This document shows, piece after piece, positions 9,301-10,342 of a DNA stretch of 10,342 nt. The DNA comes from CAIKXD01 sp035439485. GTDB taxonomy: Bacteria; Bacteroidota; Bacteroidia; UBA4408. The stretch covers positions 1 to 10,342 of the forward strand of contig DAORKI010000120.1 in NCBI GenBank assembly GCA_035439485.1. Reading direction: 5' to 3'. Below the pieces are notes generated by a model. It saw only the letters and a list, made by a program, of their open reading frames with translations, was not told the DNA's origin and made no database searches. A program made the position numbers and the translations under genes. Each line of letters starts with the position of its first letter. Position 1 is the first letter of the stretch.

Positions 9301-9834
9301 TGCTGGTGAGTTAGTTGTAACTCCAGTAATGTTAAGTATTGAAGCGTTGTTCCATGTAGCTGTTGGAATAGTTCCTCCATTGATATTATGGGTATAATTT
9401 CCACCGCTATTAACATTAAAACTTGCAACGGTAATAGTTCCAATGCTCCCATTGTTGTATGTGCCGTTTAAGTTGACTGTAGTTGAATTAAGTGTAAAGT
9501 TGGAAGTGGTGAGAAGTGTACTACCTGCACTAATGTTTAAGCTATTGAGGCTTGTTGCCGAATTTACATCTAGGGTTACTGTTAATCCAGCCTCAATAAA
9601 TACATCATCTCCAGCAATGGGAACAGCTGCTCCTGGGGCACCTCCTGAGGTGTTTGACCAAGTTGATGTTGAACTCCAGTTTCCAGAAGCTACTGAAAAC
9701 ACATTTAATGCATTAACTTTTAAAACATTTGTAATCAGTAACACCAAAAAAAATGCAGTTCTTACATTCATACGCTTTTTTAATTGTGCTCTAATGTTTC
9801 TAAATTCTAGAAAGTTGGAATAAAATCTTTTCAT
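106..9834 (-). CDS. Giant T9SS-exported surface protein with four beta-helix-like modules, PATR-type repeats and a C-terminal sorting domain
   Basis: This single frame encodes about 3,242 residues, counting the N run as 34 unknown residues. In order it has a Sec signal peptide (residues about 22-42), four repeat modules (about 43-1078, 1113-1724, 1725-2449 and 2450-3055), an Fn3-like domain (about 3056-3154) and a type A T9SS sorting domain (about 3155-3242). The sequence is rich in Asn, Thr, Ser and Gly, poor in charged residues and Cys, and made of short alternating beta-strand motifs typical of a parallel beta-helix. The likely location is the cell surface or outside the cell. An adhesin or matrix role is inference; no enzyme motif was found. 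The ATG at 9834 is preferred. The frame stays open to a TTG at 9880-9882, with an in-frame TAA two codons before it, and a second ATG at 9771 would give a compact 21-residue signal peptide. No Shine-Dalgarno sequence decides between them, as is usual in Bacteroidota. The frame crosses a 100-N gap, so true length and continuity are unproven, although the module order fits one gene. Confidence 0.92.
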   Translation of the reverse strand: MKRFYSNFLEFRNIRAQLKKRMNVRTAFFLVLLITNVLKVNALNVFSVASGNWSSTSTWSNTSGGAPGAAVPIAGDDVFIEAGLTVTLDVNSATSLNSLNISAGSTLLTTSNFTLNSTTVNLNGTYNNGSIGTITVASFNVNSGGNYTHNINGGTIPTATWNNASILNITGVTTNSPAGLGQAFGHVFWNSTSQTGINLSCSSLLNINGNFSIQSTGSGSLFVAGGAPLTMSIGGDLIFSGGILSGSIGGAGNNLTINLSGNFSQTGGTFNLGSGLGITSLNIVGNFSQTGGTITELGTATNNIIQFTSGTTHNYTSGGTVSNEINFNVVSGNTLQMAASTTIVSGAGTFTVSSGATLGITSTDGIVNVGTALGNIQTTGGRVYSAGANYIYNGSANQSAGSGLTQNNAGSITINNTGNIISLSANTTHTGNLNIIAGTLDLNNFNHTAGSLSGTGTITNSVASSRLLTIGGDNTNTSFSGIIQNGSGTVSLTKTGTGTQVLSGINTYTGVTTISDGALSVSSIGNGGVAGNLGQATNAAANWVMNGGTLLYTGATASTDRNFTLGNGSISTFNISANTLTISGSSAATTGGYVKSGAGTLVMSGANAYTGSTTLNAGVLSVATIGNGGVSGNLGAAAAASGNIVLGGGTLEYTGATATTNRGITLTNATTSIIDITTNQLTISGAFAASSGAFIKNGAGTLTLSGANAFTGGVTLNNGTLNVNNANALGAVTSTFTINGGVIDNTTGATITTINYPIQINADFAFTGTRNLNFGTGSTLISGNRTITANAQTLTFGGIIASPASSIIKTGAGTISFGANAVSLNNLTVSAGTLISTSGILTIANAFSNSAIFTHNNGSVTFSGTGSIGGSNTTTFNNLNLNGTTNVITNGIVNGTLNMNEGSSLSAGGFTYGAAGTLAYNGTTGFTTTSGEFPAVSGPFNLIINNSGNINLHAARTINGTLNLNGGVFVLSGNNFTVNNTTAAAITTSASFGATTMVRADGVGQLLRAIATAGLPITYLFPVGEATGTVEYSPISLTFSANSIARNIGVRVVQSNHPQLNNLPAQSDYISRYWPISNXXXXXXXXXXXXXXXXXXXXXXXXXXXXXXXXXXVWGTATNWTPNRTTPSVNDILVFNTGTSTTATAVPTQTVGKILVSNNTTINLQSAGVVNLTISGGNSNDLVIATGSTLQINSANAITLAYINSCSADISGTLSLTGAGASNTYNSANSVTTVAGSINNFGIVTSTLSNLIFNSSSNYRHNYTTSPGTIPTATWHVASNCIIQGYTTGGGGNFTPLGLAQSFGNFTWNCTSQSNSAQLAGNLTSVNGNFTITSSGAGAAQVRLSSNTTQTINIGGNFNINGGQLSLSLNNGGSTTVNIGGSYTQTAGVLDFAQGNASSLGKLNISGDFTFTAGTMQQTAAAATGGVGVIEFLGTVAQNVSSSGTYTNAIDIVLNNSNGINLTGTLQINNGASFYRTLGAITGGTVSYNATGTTLVYLLPGSNTAGVEFPSSNGPTNLTINSTGMISLSGSRSLPATGVLTELNGVLSLGAFDLTLNNNAAAAIVNATPSITNMIAADGTGYLMRAIATVARNYVYYIGDLTGTTEYSPISLNFSANSVARIVGTRVSDATSPNMNTPLAPIDFTSRAWYLIENGAGGTYTYKPTLRYLAADVNGTENNFLISSFFSGLWTPYPSTITSPSIVTTNSLTQADFAINGAELTARCPVKYWTGVTSSDWYDGSNWTPAGVPVSTDNIDISFNIPNPCEIGSGSVTINNLTLNGTGALNLLANTTIIINGNLTYVNTATGSFDCSSTFRIANTVFPQTVPPLNYGHLNIVGGARVLSPSGTIGICGNYTPTAGAVTTTNSSVLFNGTSAQSILTNTTSFNHVTVSNTGGNVSSAFNVTMNGTVQINAAARYEQTAGTLTFSASAVANVDGFLKGSNATITNNGSLNFSGTGKYEHSRIGVNPGTIPTATWASGSTCHVMGASNGNQLLNCGQAFHHFIYDNAATANIRTNGLLTTINGDFTILNTGAVAQTFQVGLAAGNIITIKGNYNQSAGILDLVSGGGTTSVRLEGNFTISGTGKIDKSGNTADFNFVKSTGIQTFICTATGINANAIDWNVGNGTTTNTLQLQNNFIMANAAAVSVFNNATLDCGTNIVSTATTNNGNFNLNSGGTLIIGSPNGISTSPTASGNIQTTTSRVFSTGANYIYRASAAQVTGNGLPATVNNLEFDNTSGANPAIVQTSSTTLAGVLSVTNGIVQLGANNITLSGNLGSNLIGGSSTAFLQTNSTGELRRTIATSGFPQVYLYPIGTSTNYTPASYTFNSNSISRTLNIRTVGSTHPQLNSPNPQVDFISNRYWKTDLSTSAGTYVYSSQFTFLPSDINGTVTNINLNRFDNTTLNWTEDAGSSTSGTTISSGILTHISGPLTVTATTVAADWVGRIINGTYIWNGSVSSVYTNGNNWTPAIVGGPLPTDNIVINVPGTNQLNITGNISVYNLTLNAIGALNLAAGSTFTVNGNLTYAGTTSTNFDCSSTFNLTKITSQPVPPINYGNLNVTGGPRVLSAIGTIRVCGNYTPSTSGTTITGSTVEFNGVSAQSIVGGNADFENFRVSNITGTVNSLFNLSISGTGTIDNNASYSQDAGQFNIQASGTTNVSGNLILNGGSINNSGTLNILNNGNLKVTTSPSIAGTAPFYATGSMLTYESSGIYNAGLEWSATIGAGYPHHVTLSNNTTLDLGNGAPAIAKAISGDLLVNDGSQLSMNITPMSADLSVAGDVTVGTAGIATLVLSTLNGGNINVGGDWTRASTSVFTHNNRKVTFNRSTAGNQSINYSGTETFYDIDFAVSAGNVIMNSNVDVLNTISLISGKVNLNNNTLTLGTVANDGTLIGGTATEYVISGNTSSNWVRYTTANSTTYNWPIGDALHYTPIQVTFDASASLLANTQLSVHVVNSPHPNLGTSTNYLKRYWNVTPNNVPANSLYSVQYTWVAGDVVGVEANLFPYKHDNAGWIAAYGSGAVYMMGTGMVNPGTHTTNWSTLFSFSDFTANGNGSPLPISLMLFDAIPVLDQVVINWSTLTETNNDFFTLERSSDAKYFEPIANIDGSGNSNDFKEYSFTDSNPLNGTSYYRLKQTDFDGKFTYSEIDAVNFNSPSLSSMLNISPNPSSNDGFSVIYNQVWEENLVVNLFDISGKLLKHYTLNDLNQQNRIFISTIELDAGIYMLNVINGSNQYNEKVIIRK
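373..669 (-). other. Fn3-like domain preceding the T9SS sorting signal
   Basis: Residues about 3056-3154. The pattern is PLPISLMLFDA, then VVINWSTLTETNNDFFTLER, SSDAKYFEPI, DGSGNSNDF, YSFTDSNPLNGTSYYRLKQ, and DFDGKFTYS. It is the stereotyped immunoglobulin/Fn3-like domain ('W.T..E.NN..F.lERS.D...F..I' and 'YYRLKQ.D.DG') found just before the sorting domain in very many Bacteroidota secreted proteins. It is probably a structural spacer. The domain itself says nothing about the cargo's function. Confidence 0.85.
670..2487 (-). repeat. Module 4 of the giant protein
   Basis: Residues about 2450-3055. It opens with TYIWNGSVSSVYTNGNNWTP and PTDNIVI. The first third (about 1783-2400) matches module 3, including the FDCSST and CGNYTP cysteines. 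The GTIPTATW block is missing and is replaced by unrelated strands (LTYESSGIYN, ISGDLLVNDGSQL, INVGGDWTRAS). The cap at about 904-1128 is the most diverged copy (WVRYTTAN, YNWPIGDALHYTPIQVTF, HPNLG, LKRYW). After the tail it ends in WSTLFSFSDFTANGNG, the usual lead-in to the C-terminal Fn3-like domain. Confidence 0.8.
2488..4662 (-). repeat. Module 3 of the giant protein
   Basis: Residues about 1725-2449. It opens with VKYWTGVTSSDWYDGSNWTP and STDNIDI. Its first third (about 3958-4578) closely matches the first third of module 4, sharing ALNL, NGNLTY, FDCSSTF, PP(L/I)NYG, CGNYTP and SAQSI. It then carries the GTIPTATW block (codons at 3904-3927) and a GNIQTT segment (3160-3252) otherwise seen only in module 1. 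The cap at about 2737-2958 reads RRTIAT, YLYPIG, YTPASYTFNSNSISR, HPQLN and RYW, followed by the tail (FTFLPSDINGT). The module is therefore a mosaic of features found in both ends of the protein. It has more Cys than the other modules. Confidence 0.8.
4663..6498 (-). repeat. Module 2 of the giant protein
   Basis: Residues about 1113-1724. It opens directly after the gap with VWGTATNWTP and SVNDILVF. It contains the GTIPTATW block (codons at 6010-6033, followed by GLAQSFGNFTWN, matching GLGQAFGHVFWN in module 1) and beta-strand repeats such as INIGGNFNINGG and VNIGGSYTQTAG. The cap at about 4873-5100 reads MRAIAT, YYIGDLTG, TEYSPISLNFSANSVAR, then SRAW instead of RYW. The cap tail is intact here (TYTYKPTLRYLAADVNGTE, ending in QADFAINGAEL) and shows what the gap after module 1 probably removed. 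There are no PATR-type repeats. Confidence 0.8.
6499..6598. other. Assembly gap (100 N)
   Basis: A run of exactly 100 N lies inside the giant gene, between the module 1 cap (ending RYWPISN) and the module 2 opening (VWGTATNWTP). A round 100 usually stands for a gap of unknown length. The tail found here in modules 2 and 3 is about 80-95 residues, so the true gap is likely about 240-290 bases or more. The frame is kept only if the missing length is one more than a multiple of three. Confidence 0.97.
6601..9708 (-). repeat. Module 1 of the giant protein (longest, with PATR-type repeats)
   Basis: Residues about 43-1078. The module opens with a Trp-rich segment (SGNWSSTSTW, then P.AGDDVFI...TVTLDV) resembling the G8-like entry module of many Bacteroidota surface proteins. 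A sub-block around GTIPTATW (codons at 9352-9375) comes next, followed by beta-strand repeats of the type 'GNFSQTGGT'. A segment starting GNIQTT (8623-8715) recurs in module 3. The PATR-type block then follows, and the module ends in the shared cap at about 6604-6840 (RAIAT, YLFPVG, EYSPISLTFSANS, HPQLN, RYW). The tail after RYW, present in the other modules, is cut off by the assembly gap. At about 1,036 residues it is much longer than the others, mainly because of the PATR-type insertion. Confidence 0.8.
7303..8445 (-). repeat. Autotransporter-associated beta-strand (PATR-type) repeat block in module 1
   Basis: Three good copies of the motif 'K.GaGT..lSGaNaYTG.tTl..G.L.V' lie at about 8233-8361, 7930-8058 and 7642-7755. 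A degenerate fourth copy lies at about 7318-7416. The spacing is about 100-113 residues. Copies one and two continue with the near-identical IGNGGVxGNLG and GGTLxYTGATA(S/T)T(D/N)R segments, which points to recent duplication. The motif matches the family described as autotransporter-associated beta-strand repeat (PF12951/TIGR02601), known from beta-helical passenger domains. Assignment is by motif recognition only. These are protein-level repeats and the DNA copies have diverged. Confidence 0.8.
9709..9771 (-). other. Sec signal peptide of the giant protein
   Basis: Residues 22-42 from the ATG at 9834 read as a signal peptide. A basic stretch (LKKRMNVR) is followed by the hydrophobic core AFFLVLLI and a small-residue cleavage site V-N-A before LNVF. 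This fits signal peptidase I rather than a lipoprotein, because no Cys lies at the cleavage site. Sec export is expected for T9SS cargo. If translation starts at 9834, the basic region before the core is unusually long, at about 27 residues. If it starts at the internal ATG at 9771, the peptide has conventional length. Confidence 0.85.
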
Positions 9835-9965
9835 TGAATGAAATGTTAACTTTTTGTTAAAAACTTTAATCGCCTTACGCAATTTTTAATTTATGGTTTC
9901 GATAATATCTTAAAATAAGCAATTAAAATTATTTATTTAATGTATTAAGCCACACTTTAAGCCCA

Positions 9966-9973
9966 CAAAATTA
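9966..9973 (-). promoter_or_regulatory. Candidate -7 box for the giant gene
   Basis: The minus strand reads TAATTTTG, which matches the Bacteroidota -7 consensus TAnnTTTG. Transcription would start near 9958, giving a leader of about 125 bases to the ATG at 9834. No TTTG-like -33 element lies at the expected distance (around 9993-9997), so the match may be chance in AT-rich DNA. Confidence 0.25.
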
Positions 9974-10003
9974 ATGAAAATTACTATAAAGTACCTTGAA
10001 TTT

Positions 10004-10019
10004 TTGGTGATACCACCAA
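10004..10019. repeat. 6-bp inverted repeat in the intergenic region
   Basis: TTGGTG and CACCAA flank the four-base spacer ATAC, forming a perfect 6-bp inverted repeat in AT-rich surroundings. It lies about 30 bases upstream of the candidate -7 box of the giant gene and could be an operator. No long T tract follows on either strand, which argues against a terminator. A 6-bp repeat can also arise by chance. Confidence 0.35.
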
Positions 10020-10057
10020 TTTTATCGACAACAAGTTATTAATAAGCCTTTATTTTT

Positions 10058-10104
10058 AAGCTTTGATTCTTGTTTATAAAGCTATAAGCTTGTTTCTAAG
10101 CTAT
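10058..10104. repeat. Cluster of AAGCT motifs and an imperfect direct repeat
   Basis: AAGCT occurs four times in 45 bases, starting at 10058, 10079, 10086 and 10098. Two of these lie in an imperfect direct repeat (TTGTTTATAAAGCTAT at 10070-10085 and TTGTTTCTAAGCTAT at 10090-10104), offset by 20 bases, about two helical turns. The cluster ends 34 bases before the tRNA promoter. It could bind a regulator or be a small local duplication; no known motif is recognised. Confidence 0.3.
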
Positions 10105-10137
10105 TTGTACTTAATGTAATTCAAAGTATGACATTTA

Positions 10138-10169
10138 TTTTGAATTAAGGAATAATAAGTCTACATTTG
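10138..10169 (+). promoter_or_regulatory. Bacteroidota-type promoter of the tRNA-fMet gene
   Basis: A TTTTG -33 element (10138-10142) is separated by 19 bases from TACATTTG (10162-10169), an exact match to the -7 consensus TAnnTTTG of the Bacteroidota primary sigma factor. The expected start is near 10175-10177, giving a leader of about 60 bases before the mature tRNA that would be removed by RNase P. Confidence 0.8.
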
Positions 10170-10234
10170 CACCCGCTTTTAAAATACCAATAAATAAAAG
10201 CCAGAAAGTTCAAAAGTTCAAATTAATGACATAT

Positions 10235-10307
<73 letters not shown>

Positions 10308-10312
10308 CTAAT

Positions 10313-10342
10313 AAAGCGATACTAATTGGTGTCGCTTTTTTT
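10313..10342 (+). terminator. Rho-independent terminator of the tRNA-fMet gene
   Basis: AAAGCGATAC (10313-10322) pairs with GTGTCGCTTT (10329-10338) around a six-base loop, giving a 10-bp stem with one G-U pair. The stem runs directly into a T tract that continues to the window edge. It starts six bases after the discriminator base, so the tRNA appears to be transcribed alone. Confidence 0.85.

Noticed and set aside
9243..9452. A 69-codon minus-strand frame inside the giant gene
   Set aside because: It overlaps module 1 in another frame, has no signal of its own, and the giant frame is supported by domains on both sides.
1079..9823. A long series of plus-strand reading frames (60-126 codons) antisense to the giant gene, for example 8315-8620 and 9443-9823
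   Set aside because: Nearly all lie in one frame. In that frame a stop needs a T- or C-ending sense codon followed by TAN, or a T-ending codon followed by CAN, so by Tyr, His or Gln. The giant protein is poor in these residues. The open frame follows from composition; the translations are low-complexity and look like no known protein.
9880..9882. TTG as the start of the giant gene
   Set aside because: It adds 16 residues with no recognisable feature, lies two codons after an in-frame stop, and two ATG starts nearer the signal peptide are available.
10004..10019. The intergenic inverted repeat read as a terminator
   Set aside because: The stem is only 6 bp, with at most four T after it on the plus strand and none on the minus strand, and no gene ends next to it.

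Overview
The window is almost filled by one very large minus-strand gene, roughly 9.7 kb and about 3,240 codons as assembled. It encodes a secreted, repeat-built surface protein of the type IX secretion system (T9SS). On the plus strand, at the right edge, is a complete initiator tRNA (tRNA-fMet) with its own promoter and terminator. The organism is a member of the Bacteroidota. The protein ends in a type A T9SS sorting domain, preceded by the Fn3-like domain common in that phylum, and the tRNA promoter fits the Bacteroidota consensus (TTTG, 19 bases, TAnnTTTG). The AT-rich DNA and small-residue-rich repeats would suit a Flavobacteriia-like lineage, but the order cannot be fixed from this sequence. 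A run of exactly 100 N marks this as a draft or metagenome scaffold.

Layout, left to right. Positions 1-105 lie downstream of the large gene. They are AT-rich and show no gene and no convincing terminator. The large gene runs from its stop at 106-108 to its preferred start at 9834. In protein order it has a Sec signal peptide, four tandem modules of predicted beta-helix sequence, an Fn3-like domain and the sorting domain. Each module opens with a Trp-rich 'W...NWtP...DnI.I' segment and closes with a conserved cap ending in 'RYW' or a close variant. Module 1 also carries autotransporter-associated beta-strand (PATR-type) repeats. The assembly gap (6499-6598) falls at the junction of modules 1 and 2 and probably hides more sequence than its nominal 100 bases. 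Positions 9883-10137 have no gene. They hold a weak candidate promoter for the large gene, a 6-bp inverted repeat and a cluster of AAGCT direct repeats. Positions 10138-10342 are the tRNA-fMet transcription unit.

The two genes are divergent and have no evident functional link. The large gene looks monocistronic within the window. Its product should be exported by Sec, passed through the T9SS outer-membrane translocon and released or attached at the surface, most plausibly as an adhesin or matrix protein. That role is inferred from architecture only, because no catalytic domain can be seen.
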